This document shows, in pieces, positions 30,195 to 40,803 of a stretch of 64,000 nt of DNA (position 1 is its first letter; the number at the start of each line of letters is the position of its first letter). The notes below the pieces were generated by a model. The model did not search any database and had not been told where the DNA came from. It worked only from the letters and a program-made list of their open reading frames with translations. Origin of the DNA: Blattamonas nauphoetae. Its lineage: Eukaryota; Preaxostyla; Oxymonadida. The DNA lies in NCBI GenBank assembly GCA_033064195.1, contig JARBJD010000321.1:16520-80519 (forward strand), in the 5' to 3' direction. A program made the position numbers and the translations under genes.

Positions 30195-33100
30195 TCAATT
30201 GTGAAATGGATCAGGAGCGGGATGATCGACAGGTTTTGTGAAGTGTGTGGACAGGTCGCCGAGGTCGCGCTCAACTGTGGTGAGTGTTGGCCTGTGTTCT
30301 GGTGCCTGGTGGAGACAGTTCTGGATCAGTGCTCGCATCGACGAGTTCGTGACTTTGAGGATGTCGGGTCGGATTCCACTCACAACCTGCCGATGCGCGT
30401 TCACAGCATCCACCTCCTTGAACGGTATCTCTCCCGTCTCCATCTCCCACAACAACAGGCCGAACCGAAAAACCGACACCTTCTCGACATCCACATCGTT
30501 TGTGGACAGCGTCTCGTCTTCCTTCTGCTCCGGTGCTCCCCATCGCAGTCCCTCGTTCGATCCATTCATCCCTTTCTTCCCACTCTCTCCACTCACTCCC
30601 ACTCCTTTCCCACTCCCACTCGAAATCTGAAGGAACATCCGGTCTTTGCTGTCGAACAACACCCAGTGGGAGGTCAGTTGGGTGAGAGCGTCCTTCGTCT
30701 GCAGAGTGGACAGCACTTGCGACAGTCCGAAAGCGACTTGTCGTTGGATCAGTTGCGGATGGAGGAGAGAATTCTCTTTGTGCAGTTTTGAGTGTAGTGT
30801 CGTCAGCGCTCTCACTTTCGTGGCTGTGTGCTCCTTCCCATCAAGTTCAATCACATCCACCATCTCTCCAGTCTGATCTGAATCACACTTCAGCGTCCAC
30901 ATCTCTTCTGCCGATCCATCAGAGAACTCGCTTTTGATCGACTTGGAGCAGAGATGAGCAGGGCCAGTTGAGTTGGGGAGAAGATCAGCGGCGATCTCCA
31001 CTTTTTCGATGTCAGCTTCATTCTGGGCATCCATCTCTTGGTGCGAAAGAAGAACATCTGATTTCTGCTTTCGGTCTCGACGAACTCGGACGAAGCACAC
31101 CAACATCACGAGAAAGCCAACAGCGAGAAGGGCAGCAACTGCAACAGGAATGATCCACAACATCTTCGAGGAAGTCCCTCCTTGCGACATGTTCCCTTTT
31201 CCTGTCGATGACGCTGACGCGAACAGGAATGAATTCGCTGTGGTTAGATTGTCTCCAAACACAAGCCTGGCGCGCCATTGGAGAGAGGAATTGAGAGACG
31301 AGAGCGATGTTTTGAGATCCACTTGTCCAACAATCTCAGTTTCAGTCCATTTCGTCGTTGCGAGGGTGTCCAGTTGGAGAAGAGTTGATGCACCCTTCAC
31401 ACTCTTCTCTGAATCCCACTCAAACACTTCCACATCGAGACCACACGGCACAAGCATCTCTCCTTTCAGAGAAAAGTGAATCGTGTTTGTCTTCTGCTCG
31501 ATGTTGGTGGATGAATTGTCGGAGTCGAGAGTGGGAACGAAGAGAGGAGACGAGACAATAAATTGATCTCCACTGATCGTGCACTCCTCAGCATCAATCC
31601 AAGCTGATGGAGATTCTCTTGTTCCATCTCCCTTCGAAAGGGAATCGATCATCAACTTCCCTTCTCCTTCGCAGTGGATGTTCTGTCTCGCTGAGGGGAA
31701 CGACGAGATCGTTCGTCCGTTGTCAGAGAACTCTCCTTTCGTGATCGTCAGTTCTCCTCCTTTCTGAACAATCCCTCCAGATCCAAGTCCTTTCATCGTC
31801 ACTGACGACAGGTTCGTTGTCGATTCAACAAAATGCAGGAATCCTGTGTTCCATCCACAAATCGATCCGTCTGAATTCGATCCTGTGCTGCTCGATCCTT
31901 CAATCGAACACATTTGGATGGTGATTGTGGAGGATTGAGCCGACAAGAATTTGAACGATGATGATGAGGAAGTGGTGATCGTGAGGTGTGCCAATCCACA
32001 TTCACCATTCGTGATGGAGAGCAGCGAAGGTTCCGAATCTGTGTTCGACGATGGTTGGGAAAGAGAGAGGAGGGATTGATCCATGTTGCCTGATGTCAGT
32101 CTGAATGGAAGAGACGACACGAGGAGTGGCGTGGAAAGTGACGCTGGTTTCACAATTCGCAACATCGTGTTGGCAATCGAGAGTCGTTCGGCAATCTCCC
32201 ACGCTCGTTCGATTCGGAGACACGTCGAGACATCTGCTCCACTCCGAATCATCGATGAATCACCAGCATCGTCAGAGCACACGCTGATGGTCAGCTCCGA
32301 CGGTTTTGGAGGTGTTGAGAAGGAAATGCCATCTGCAATGATCTTCAGTCCTCCAGTGCACAGATCTGTGATCAGATAAGTTGAACCAAAATCGAGGCCT
32401 CCATCCAACCCCAACATCACAACTTCGCTCTTTCCTTTCGTGCTCGAGCTGAATGAAACTGGGATTGTGAATGCGTCGTAGAGTGTCAATTCGAAAGCCG
32501 AGTCTGAAGAGAGGTGCTCGCCAGTGAGAACGATCGACATCAAAATGCCTTGCGAGTTCAGCTCGACAGATGCTGTTGTGACGCGAGAGACTGAAGGAAG
32601 TGGAGGACTTTCAGAAAGCAGAGGGGTTACAAACGATGGAGTTCCGACAACAACTCCATCATCTGTCCCATTGTCAATCTTCGTCACTGTGTATGTTTGC
32701 CCAAATTGCAGAGATGTTGAATCAGAGCTGGAGGAGAGGAGGAGTGTGGACGATGATGGAGATGTCGCACCAGAGGCAACAATTGTGAACGTCCGAGTGT
32801 GTGCATTCTCTGATCCACTTCCTGTCGTAACTCCAGACACTTCAACAGTGTATGTTTCTTTGGGAACGAATCCTGACCCTGTCACCAGAAGTCTGATTGA
32901 TGTCTCTGTCTCGTCATCCACTTCGATCTTCGTCAAGCGGACTGGCTCGACAGGCATCTGAACTCCAACCGATCCAACTTGAACGGAATTCAATCGACCT
33001 GTCGCTTGAAGTGATGTCACCTTGTACAACACTCCAAATTTCATCTGTTGAGCTCGTTCAACTGGGTCTGTCGCAAATGGATACAACACTTCATCAAACT

Positions 33101-35603
33101 CTCCGATCTCTCCAGATGATGTTGTGCTCATTTTCCGAGTCAGTGTCTCTCCATCTGCGTTTTGTCCAATCAGTGTCAGCGTGTATTCCTTCTTATTCTC
33201 CAACTCCACACTCGAAAATGACAGTGTCACTTTCCCTTTCGTTGAGGCATCCAGTTCACTCACTTCAATCGCAGACAATCGAGCCACTGTTGGAATCGTG
33301 AACGAGACAGGATGGGCGATGTCGATCAGCATTGTTGAATCTGTCACACTCTTCACTTCTTTCACAATCCATGTTCCTCTTTCGAACCACACTGATTCTG
33401 AACCAATCAATCCCAAGTCTTTCGTTCCTGTCGATTTTCCATCAGGATCTGTCTTCAACTCCACAACGAACCACGAGTCATCGTGCAATGCCACTTCATA
33501 CTCTCCATCTTCAAAGGCTCTTCCTTCAAAATCAACACTCACTTTCGTGTGGCTGGCATCCAATGAACAGACTGCTGAGATGAGTGAAGGTGGAATCTTT
33601 GGGCTTTCGAAGATCGGAGACGTTGTGAATGAAACGATGTGGCCAGGAAGAAAGGCAGCGACGATGGAATAGTCGGAGAGTGGTGTCTGAAGAAGTCCAG
33701 TCTCACCAACCGACACAGAACACGATCCAATCGACGACGACATCGAGAACCTCAAAACGCGACCAATGTTTGGAATCCCTTTTGTCACTTCCACTCGCTC
33801 TCCCCCAACATTCGACACAACAACCAACAATGTTCCAAACACTTCCTTGTTCAATGCCACTTCCACATCAGCCGTTGTTCCCTTCACCTTTGCAGTGAGG
33901 GCTGTGAGAGTGATTGTGGGGGGAGATTGGTTGAGGAGTTCACTGAAATCTTTCCCGGTTTGTTTTACGAAGATAAGACTTGTGGAGTACTTCGAAGACG
34001 ATGCACAATTTGAGACAGTCGTTGAGTTCAACGTTGGAACCAGACTTGAATAGACATCGACAACATGGCCAATTCCAGTTGCAGCGGAACACTCATCGAA
34101 GAGGAGGGAAGAGAGCTGAACAGATGGACAGTTATTTAAAAACATTGACCCTCCTCCCCACGAAGATGTTGCACTGGTTTGCTTGCAGTTCTGAAAGAGA
34201 CAATTTGAGATGGCGCCTCCATTTATCGCTGGATCCCAGTGGACGAGACCCATCGCTCCTCCATACGAAACCGCCTCGGATTCAATGAAGACACATTCTG
34301 AGATAATCAAGTTACCAGGATAGTACATTGCTAGAGAGGTATCGCGGTCAGCGGAACAAGACATGTAAGACGATGATTTGAGAGTGATAACGTTTGTCGT
34401 TCCCGCGGTAAGATAGATGAAGATTGCTCCACCATAAGAAGCCGCTGAACAAGAATTAAACGAACACGATTCGATTGAGACATCGACATTGATGTTGTTG
34501 CTGTAGATAGCACCACCATGGGTAGTTGAAGAGCATCCTTTGAAAGTGCAGAGCGTGAATGAAAAGAGAGAATGGTCGGCAGCTAGGTTAGATTGGGTTG
34601 TGAACGGCTTGTTCTCGTTTGTGGCGTCCACCAGGCACGAGACAAATGATGAGTTCAGACTCAGAAGACTCCCTCCACCATTCAGCGAACGAATCGATGT
34701 TCCATAAAGATGGTTCGAACACGACGACACAACACTCCCAACAATCGACTGACCAAACCAACTCCCAACTTCAATCCCTTCCGATGAGCATCGTGATGTC
34801 ATGTTCACAAAAACACAACCAACCAACGATGTCCACACTGATTTCGTCTCCACATCATTTCCAGCTCTGTCCAAGTCCAGTGACCCAATCAGAGGACCTG
34901 TCCCCAAAATCAAATCACCATCACGAAGCTCAATCGAAGTGCCTGTGATCGAAACAGACGATGTGCAACCCTCAGTTCTGTCTGTTCGGTCCAATCGTCC
35001 AAGCGATGCAGTTCCAGTCTTGCCAGAGCGAATCGAGCCGTCACAAATCCCAACCAGAGGAAGAAGAGAAGGAGAGCATGATGACACGTGAGAACTCGAT
35101 GTCACTGTGATCGAGTTCCAGTCAGTCTCTCCCATCCAACAAACCACAAATGGCGAGCATTCCATGTTCGAACGAATCGAGCACAATGACACAACCACAC
35201 AAGATCCCAACACACGAGCTGTCCCAACTCCTTCAACACCACAATCCAACTCCAACCACCACAGACAAACCGAGCTGTTCCTGAACACGAACATCGTTTC
35301 AAATCCGACGACATTCTCATCCAACTTGCCAGTCTTCTTCCCTCCTCTTCCACGAAAATCATCCCAGAATCTGATCCGAGTTTCATTTCCTCTCATCGTC
35401 AGATCACTCGATTCCACCACATCATTCGATGCGAAGAAGTGTCCTCTTGGGAGCAGCAACCATCCTGGCTCACCATTTCCTTGTTCAACAGTGTTTGTGA
35501 ACGATGTCAGGATTGGTGACAGAGACTGCAATGTTGTGTCACTGGAATCATCCCAAGCACAGTTCAAACAACTCAAAACGAAAAGAAGTCCGAATCGAAT
35601 CAT
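30195..35603 (-). CDS. Beta-helix receptor with C-terminal pseudokinase (1802 aa)
   Basis: It is one uninterrupted frame. A signal peptide (MIRFGLLFVLSCLNCAWDD) opens the protein. A right-handed beta-helix occupies about residues 200-560 with Cys-rich turns (SIESCSFNSCSAASYGGAIF, GGAISNCLFQNCK). Four or five Ig/IPT-like beta-sandwich repeats follow (about 670-1060; KIEVDDETETSIRLLVTGSG, ELNSQGILMSIVLTGEHLSS), then a second beta-helix segment (about 1190-1310). A membrane span (LWIIPVAVAALLAVGFLVML) lies near residue 1480 with a basic stop-transfer. The C-terminal ~210 residues resemble a TKL kinase C-lobe: WGAPEQ, VFRFGLLLWEMETGEIPFKE, APEHRPTL. No glycine loop, VAIK lysine, HRD or DFG is visible, so it is very likely a pseudokinase. 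Role inferred: surface sensing or adhesion. Its paralogue at 52,035-57,510 is broken. Confidence 0.85.
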   Translation of the reverse strand: MIRFGLLFVLSCLNCAWDDSSDTTLQSLSPILTSFTNTVEQGNGEPGWLLLPRGHFFASNDVVESSDLTMRGNETRIRFWDDFRGRGGKKTGKLDENVVGFETMFVFRNSSVCLWWLELDCGVEGVGTARVLGSCVVVSLCSIRSNMECSPFVVCWMGETDWNSITVTSSSHVSSCSPSLLPLVGICDGSIRSGKTGTASLGRLDRTDRTEGCTSSVSITGTSIELRDGDLILGTGPLIGSLDLDRAGNDVETKSVWTSLVGCVFVNMTSRCSSEGIEVGSWFGQSIVGSVVSSCSNHLYGTSIRSLNGGGSLLSLNSSFVSCLVDATNENKPFTTQSNLAADHSLFSFTLCTFKGCSSTTHGGAIYSNNINVDVSIESCSFNSCSAASYGGAIFIYLTAGTTNVITLKSSSYMSCSADRDTSLAMYYPGNLIISECVFIESEAVSYGGAMGLVHWDPAINGGAISNCLFQNCKQTSATSSWGGGSMFLNNCPSVQLSSLLFDECSAATGIGHVVDVYSSLVPTLNSTTVSNCASSSKYSTSLIFVKQTGKDFSELLNQSPPTITLTALTAKVKGTTADVEVALNKEVFGTLLVVVSNVGGERVEVTKGIPNIGRVLRFSMSSSIGSCSVSVGETGLLQTPLSDYSIVAAFLPGHIVSFTTSPIFESPKIPPSLISAVCSLDASHTKVSVDFEGRAFEDGEYEVALHDDSWFVVELKTDPDGKSTGTKDLGLIGSESVWFERGTWIVKEVKSVTDSTMLIDIAHPVSFTIPTVARLSAIEVSELDASTKGKVTLSFSSVELENKKEYTLTLIGQNADGETLTRKMSTTSSGEIGEFDEVLYPFATDPVERAQQMKFGVLYKVTSLQATGRLNSVQVGSVGVQMPVEPVRLTKIEVDDETETSIRLLVTGSGFVPKETYTVEVSGVTTGSGSENAHTRTFTIVASGATSPSSSTLLLSSSSDSTSLQFGQTYTVTKIDNGTDDGVVVGTPSFVTPLLSESPPLPSVSRVTTASVELNSQGILMSIVLTGEHLSSDSAFELTLYDAFTIPVSFSSSTKGKSEVVMLGLDGGLDFGSTYLITDLCTGGLKIIADGISFSTPPKPSELTISVCSDDAGDSSMIRSGADVSTCLRIERAWEIAERLSIANTMLRIVKPASLSTPLLVSSLPFRLTSGNMDQSLLSLSQPSSNTDSEPSLLSITNGECGLAHLTITTSSSSSFKFLSAQSSTITIQMCSIEGSSSTGSNSDGSICGWNTGFLHFVESTTNLSSVTMKGLGSGGIVQKGGELTITKGEFSDNGRTISSFPSARQNIHCEGEGKLMIDSLSKGDGTRESPSAWIDAEECTISGDQFIVSSPLFVPTLDSDNSSTNIEQKTNTIHFSLKGEMLVPCGLDVEVFEWDSEKSVKGASTLLQLDTLATTKWTETEIVGQVDLKTSLSSLNSSLQWRARLVFGDNLTTANSFLFASASSTGKGNMSQGGTSSKMLWIIPVAVAALLAVGFLVMLVCFVRVRRDRKQKSDVLLSHQEMDAQNEADIEKVEIAADLLPNSTGPAHLCSKSIKSEFSDGSAEEMWTLKCDSDQTGEMVDVIELDGKEHTATKVRALTTLHSKLHKENSLLHPQLIQRQVAFGLSQVLSTLQTKDALTQLTSHWVLFDSKDRMFLQISSGSGKGVGVSGESGKKGMNGSNEGLRWGAPEQKEDETLSTNDVDVEKVSVFRFGLLLWEMETGEIPFKEVDAVNAHRQVVSGIRPDILKVTNSSMRALIQNCLHQAPEHRPTLTTVERDLGDLSTHFTKPVDHPAPDPFHN

Positions 35604-36548
35604 TGCGAATGGATCTCTGCGAATGTTGTCCCATTATGCGAAGTCAGCACACTTGCTTTTTTGAGGTATTGGCGAGAGATAGATCTCATTTTCCACGTCA
35701 ATGTTGATCACAATCATTTGTTCCGTTTTCGTTAGAATTCTCAGGTCATTCCTGGATCTATCGGGAGAAGCGTTCAATTTGAAACATCTTCGAGATTATA
35801 CCCAGTCAAATCGAGGTTCTGACCCATTGGACATTTGGGGAAGGCGTGAGAATAATGTGTGATGGGCAGGCCAGTTTGAGCGAGACTGAATTATATCCGA
35901 CCTGTCAACATGTGATTTTGATTCGAAATGTGACATGTATCCCCTATTTAAATGAGTTGCGACTGTGTTCGTCGCTCAATTCGGCCAGTTCTCTGGGATA
36001 TGTTTCTCGCCGATCTTCAGAGACATCTTCGAATCAAACGCTCACAAATCGATCAATTTATCCCCACTGGGATTTTCCGTTGATCCGAAGATTGATTGTA
36101 CAGCTGCTCGTCACGTCACGGTTTGACACGAGATCGTGTCATACTATTTTGAGAATTCATGTGTGGAGATATCTGAGAAGTCATCAATAACAGAATGCTC
36201 ACAAACGAGGTGGGTCAATACGAATCGGTCTCACATTCTGACAATTGGACCACAAAACGCATGCTCGTCGCAAATCAAGAATCGTTGCTTCACCATGTCT
36301 CACATGACAACACAGAGATCTCCATGTATTCAAATTTGGGAATTGGGCGAGATGAGGAAGTTTACGTTTCGGATACAAGCGGCTCGAGTGGAATATCAAC
36401 AGAATGAACAGCGAGTGATTGACGAGTCAGTGATATCGTTGGTGCAACAGAGTGGATGAATTTGTGGACTCTCCAAAGTCAGGTTCCAGATATTTGTGAC
36501 ACAGGACAGAAATGAAGAGAGTTCATCGAAAAATCCCACTCCTCCAAT
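35604..36548. other. 5' flank of the receptor, duplicated at 57,511-58,382
   Basis: The stretch is colinear with 57,511-58,382 at moderate to high identity, so the receptor and its upstream region were duplicated together. A 70-codon plus-strand frame (36,195-36,407) is open in both copies but shows only amino-acid-changing differences. No gene is supported. Confidence 0.6.
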
Positions 36549-38830
36549 TCAAACTTGGGAACCCGATTTGAATGAGGAAAGATGGATGTAATCAAACGAC
36601 AATGATGAGATCATAAGAGTGGATCGATCAATACTAGATTTCTCATCAGTTGATACGATTGGATGGTTGATCTGGGTGTGAGGGAGAAGCCAAACAATGG
36701 GGTGATCTCTAACTGTCCAAATTTCATTCGGCCACAAACCTTCCCAGAATCGAGCTCCAATGATAATCATCCCGCTTTCGATCGACTGTTTTACATTTGG
36801 AAGTTCCCATCCAGAAGTACTACCGTCCCTGGCCGAATCCATGTTTTCCACCTCAAATGAATAGACAATTGATGAATGTGTCGTACGATTTCTTCCACTG
36901 AAGACAAATAAATCGAACACGCTGCTGTTACACTCAAAGACTATTTAAATTTACGGTCTGTGTGACATTCCGTCGCGCATTGTTACAGTCGGTCGGACTG
37001 TTGAGTAATTTGTAACTCGTCACATCAAACGTGCCACTGTAGAATTCTTTGTTTTCACGAAAATGAAAAAAGTGTCAAACCTCCGTCTAAGTCGTGTGTC
37101 GGTATTCGATGTTCTTTCAAAAAGATCATTCAGAATTTCATAGAACATTTCATACATCGTTGTTTTGCTCATTCATCACCTGTCTTTGTCATCGTGCTCT
37201 GAGAGAATGAGGAGAGTACTCAATTGGAAAAAATGAGACAATATTGGACGATACCGTGTCAACGTATTGTTGACCTATTGTGCTGTGCGCATTCAATGGT
37301 CTCATGCAATCAGCTTGCGAAAAACGACGAATCAGTCGAGGAGGAGAAAAATGGTCTACTTTCGTTGAATCTGAAACTGGAGTGCTAGACACGATAAAAG
37401 AGGACTAGATAAGAGATATATCCTGAAATCAAACCTAAATTGTTGATAGAGAGTCTACAATAGCACATCGTTTGACGATCCAATCAACACAATCATCTGA
37501 TTTCCTGAGACTCGATTCAATGCTGATCATCCGAATTGAGAGTTCTTCAATGATTGTTTGTTAAAGTGTGATGAATCTGTCCAATATCCACTAATTTTGA
37601 TTTCACTCCTTGTCTCAATCTTGGAATCTACACTTTCAAATTGTATGTCGAATTAGTAAATTGTTTAAAGTCTCAAACTAAATCTGTTATTTGGATGATA
37701 AAAGACATCGTCCTCGTAGTCAAACAGGAGTTGACAAAGAGTTGTGATTCAAATCCCGTTCTAACTAATGGATGGGATAACACCAATATATAGGCCTCAG
37801 GTTGAGAAAGTTACACAGGAAAGCTGACAAAGAGAGGGATACCTTGAGATTTCAACCTTGCTAATGAATATCAGTGTGTTGATTGGATCGTCAAACGATG
37901 TGCTATTGTAGACTCTCTATCAACAATTTAGGTTTGATTTCAGGATATATCTCTTATCTAGTCCTCTTTTATCGTGTCTAGCACTCCAGTTTCAGATTCA
38001 ACGAAAGTAGACCATTTTTCTCCTCCTCGACTGATTCGTCGTTTTTCGCAAGCTGATTGCATGAGACCATTGAATGCGCACAGCACAATAGGTCAACAAT
38101 ACGTTGACACGGTATCGTCCAATATTGTCTCATTTTTTCCAATTGAGTACTCTCCTCATTCTCTCAGAGCACGATGACAAAGACAGGTGATGAATGAGCA
38201 AAACAACGATGTATGAAATGTTCTATGAAATTCTGAATGATCTTTTTGAAAGAACATCGAATACCGACACACGACTTAGACGGAGGTTTGACACTTTTTT
38301 CATTTTCGTGAAAACAAAGAATTCTACAGTGGCACGTTTGATGTGACGAGTTACAAATTACTCAACAGTCCGACCGACTGTAAAGACGAATCAGCTGTTG
38401 GAAGCCTGATTGATATTATGAACTCAACGACATCCCTCTCCCATCTCTGTTTCCACCCGTCAGAAATCCGTTCAGTGAGAGTGGGAATCTCATCCGTTGT
38501 GAAGATAATTGAGATTTAATCTGGATTCGTTCCACAGACTCACCTCTTGAATGCCACTCTGGATTTCTTCATCTGACCACAGTTTGTTTGCTTTGATGAA
38601 TTCCAAACAAACAACTCCGTCTCTGATGACCTCAATGTCGCCAGAATCGTGAGTCGTGTTCAATTCGTGTTCTTTTTCGGATTTTGGAGTGTCTGACGAT
38701 GGTCGGCTCTTTTGCAGCAGAAATGTGTGGAATGTGACGCTTCTGAACATGAAAATGTGGAACATCTGGACAACCCGCTCGTCGCTTGCCCACCACATCT
38801 CCCATCGAGTTGGGAATGTGAGTGTTGTGG
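36549..38830 (-). pseudogene. Unrecognised minus-strand gene, split by a palindromic element
   Basis: Read on the minus strand from about 38,830: FRSVTFHTFLLQKSRPSSD, DGVVCLEFIKANKLWSDEEI, then after a probable very short intron TTDEIPTLTERISDGWKQRW. The coding sequence is cut at 38,381 by the 1395-bp element and resumes at 36,983 with FVFSGRNRTT and STSGWELPNVKQSIESGMII, GARFWEGLWPNEIW. The colinear uninterrupted paralogue is at 58,383-59,290. One base is missing after the short intron relative to that copy. The domain is not one I can name; the last part faintly recalls SPRY-like beta-sandwich sequences. Confidence 0.6.
36986..38380. mobile_element. 1395-bp palindromic TA-flanked element (506-bp TIRs)
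   Basis: The two arms, 36,986-37,491 and 37,875-38,380, are inverted copies with no mismatch in the parts I compared. Every base x pairs with 75,366-x. Termini read CAGTCGGTCGGACTG, flanked by TA on each side (36,984-36,985, 38,381-38,382), as for Tc1/mariner elements. The ~380-bp centre is unique. Each arm encodes the same 67-codon frame (37,189-37,392 minus; 37,974-38,177 plus; MSSTPVSDSTKVDHFSPPRL), with no transposase motif that I recognise. The paralogous locus near 58,885 lacks the element. Confidence 0.88.
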
Positions 38831-38877
38831 GATGATGAGTGAAAGACAGCGAAGATGTTGTGATCGGTGGACTTGTT
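38382..38877. repeat. Inverted duplication, left arm (partner 39,332-39,827)
   Basis: The ~495-bp arm pairs with 39,332-39,827 (x pairs with 78,209-x) with very few differences. The outer edge coincides with the TA duplication of the palindromic element. Confidence 0.85.
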
Positions 38878-39331
38878 GCTCGAATGAGTCTGATGACCTC
38901 ATTTTTCGTTGCTCACACGACGATCTCTGTGTGTTTCTCGAACGCCGTCGAAACAACCTCGAACAACCAATCCATCCGTCCATGACCCACACTTCCCTCT
39001 CGGCCTCCCACGCCTTCATCAACTGCTGATGGACCTCAGCCACGCCCTCCGAACACGGAGGTGCGCTCTGGTGGAATGAAGTGGGATGGTTGACCGTTCT
39101 CGCCTGTTCGTTGATCGAATGCTCTGCGACTGCGGCTGGTCTGTGACAAGGCGTGGCGATTCGATTTGTGGGAAACTCTGCGTTCTTGTTCTGTCTCAGA
39201 AACTCCAGATTCGATTCGTGCCTTTCAAGTTATTGCATTGGCAAACTCCCCTGCATCACACCTTCACATCTGGATGTGACCAGCACGAACTGTTTGAAAT
39301 CAGAATCTTCGGCATGGGTTCGGAACGTATG
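38878..39331 (+). pseudogene. Beta-helix gene fragment between the inverted arms
   Basis: A plus-strand segment, paralogous to 61,290-61,740, contains RFVGNSAFLFCLRNSRFDS and LPCITPSHLDVTSTNCLK. The fuller copy at 61,500-62,182 shows that these belong to a beta-helix type protein. Frames are not continuous here and both ends run into the inverted arms, so it is a trapped fragment. Confidence 0.5.
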
Positions 39332-39827
39332 CCCAAGTTCACCGATCACAACATCTTCGCTGTCTTTCACTCATCATCCCACAACACTCACATTCCCAAC
39401 TCGATGGGAGATGTGGTGGGCAAGCGACGAGCGGGTTGTCCAGATGTTCCACATTTTCATGTTCAGAAGCGTCACATTCCACACATTTCTGCTGCAAAAG
39501 AGCCGACCATCGTCAGACACTCCAAAATCCGAAAAAGAACACGAATTGAACACGACTCACGATTCTGGCGACATTGAGGTCATCAGAGACGGAGTTGTTT
39601 GTTTGGAATTCATCAAAGCAAACAAACTGTGGTCAGATGAAGAAATCCAGAGTGGCATTCAAGAGGTGAGTCTGTGGAACGAATCCAGATTAAATCTCAA
39701 TTATCTTCACAACGGATGAGATTCCCACTCTCACTGAACGGATTTCTGACGGGTGGAAACAGAGATGGGAGAGGGATGTCGTTGAGTTCATAATATCAAT
39801 CAGGCTTCCAACAGCTGATTCGTCTTT
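39332..39827. repeat. Inverted duplication, right arm (partner 38,382-38,877)
   Basis: It carries the N-terminal part of the unrecognised minus-strand gene, now on the plus strand (LCLEFIKANKLW type segment, 39,580-39,670). At 39,827 it joins directly to the truncated armadillo-like gene. Confidence 0.85.
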
Positions 39828-40803
39828 CCTAAATTGGCAATCCAATCTGAAAGAATCTGAATCCAAGAGGGCTGTCGTCTTTTGATCTCTTGTTACCACT
39901 GTGAAGATCCAGCCTTCGCTTGATGTCTCTCTGGAGGCTAAAGCCCTGGAATTTCTAAAATCTGTCCACCCACTGAATCAACAATCCGCAGATGCTTTTC
40001 TCCGTCGTCTTGCCTCGAGTTCTGAAAAATATTTGACAGACTTCATACAGCCCATGATGGTGCTCATTTCTTCACCAAGCCAAGCAATCTCCACTGCTGC
40101 AGTGAAGATGCTCGAATGCCTGATCATTTTCTGTTCTCTAAAAATCCGTCTTGCCCTCATCACAGCTGATATGATTCCTCAACTCGTCATAAATCTCAAC
40201 CCACTGTCTCTTTCCTTTGCCGAAGCAGTCGATATCTACACCTGTCTCTTCTCAATCATCATTCGTTCTTTCCGGCTCTCAACTCCACTTGGTCTCACAG
40301 TACTTGGAATTGAAGCTCTCAACGAACAGAAAGCTGTTCACGAGACGGTTTTGAAGCAAGTTCTGGTCCCTTCGGAGAAGTATATTTGACATTTGTGTAC
40401 AAACCGATATTCGATCATAGATGGCCAACAATCCAGGGATTTTCTGTATCTATTCACCCAACTCCTCCAAATTTGTCCGTATTATCAACCAACAATGGAT
40501 TTCGTCCTGAATATGCCAGTCTTTCTCACGATTCCAAGCTGTCTCACATTTGTCGAAAATGATGAATCAATTTGGAGTTTTCTGGTGCACATGAACAATG
40601 CCTGCGAAAAATGGAACGAAAGAAGGGGAGAAACACGAGAGATGGGGAATACAGTGCATCGAATATTGAGAATGGAGGGCCTCAATGAAGTGATTGAAGA
40701 AAAGCTGCTAAACGACAAAAATGAAAACTACGGAAGATGGCTTGTTTTCTTCTCGATTCAATGGAACAATCTGCATGGCATGAACGCCCCAGAACTTTCG
40801 TAG
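39828..40803 (+). pseudogene. Armadillo-like family protein, 5'-truncated, two stop codons
   Basis: It is colinear with the intact family member at 46,481-47,548 but lacks the first ~33 codons, beginning within FLNWQ at the inverted-repeat junction. In-frame TGA codons occur at 39,883-39,885 (Arg CGA in the intact copy) and 40,387-40,389 (Tyr TAC in the intact copy). Between and after them the protein is well preserved: KIQPSLDVSLEAKALEFLKS, SADAFLRRLASSSEKYLTDF, MPVFLTIPSCLTFVENDESI, ending WNNLHGMNAPELS. Confidence 0.88.

Noticed and set aside
30195..35600. Many long plus-strand frames antisense to the two receptor genes
   Set aside because: They are shadows of Ser/Thr/Val-rich codons. The minus strand carries a signal peptide, beta-helix repeats, a membrane span and a kinase-like end in one frame of 1802 codons.
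36195..36407. A 70-codon plus-strand frame, open in both receptor-flank copies (36,195-36,407 and 58,100-58,312)
   Set aside because: Every difference I see between the two copies changes an amino acid, including a radical one in the middle, so protein-level constraint is unlikely. Open frames survive because the two copies are recent.
37189..37392. Mirrored 67-codon frame in the palindromic element as a transposase piece
   Set aside because: No helix-turn-helix or DDE/D motif is visible. Identity of the two copies follows from the DNA palindrome, not from protein selection.
38712..39029. A cysteine-rich plus-strand frame (CVECD, WECECC, RWTCC) that looks like a zinc-binding protein, also seen near 61,204
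   Set aside because: It lies antisense to a better supported minus-strand gene. It is truncated differently in each copy, and its Cys spacing fits no known zinc-binding pattern.
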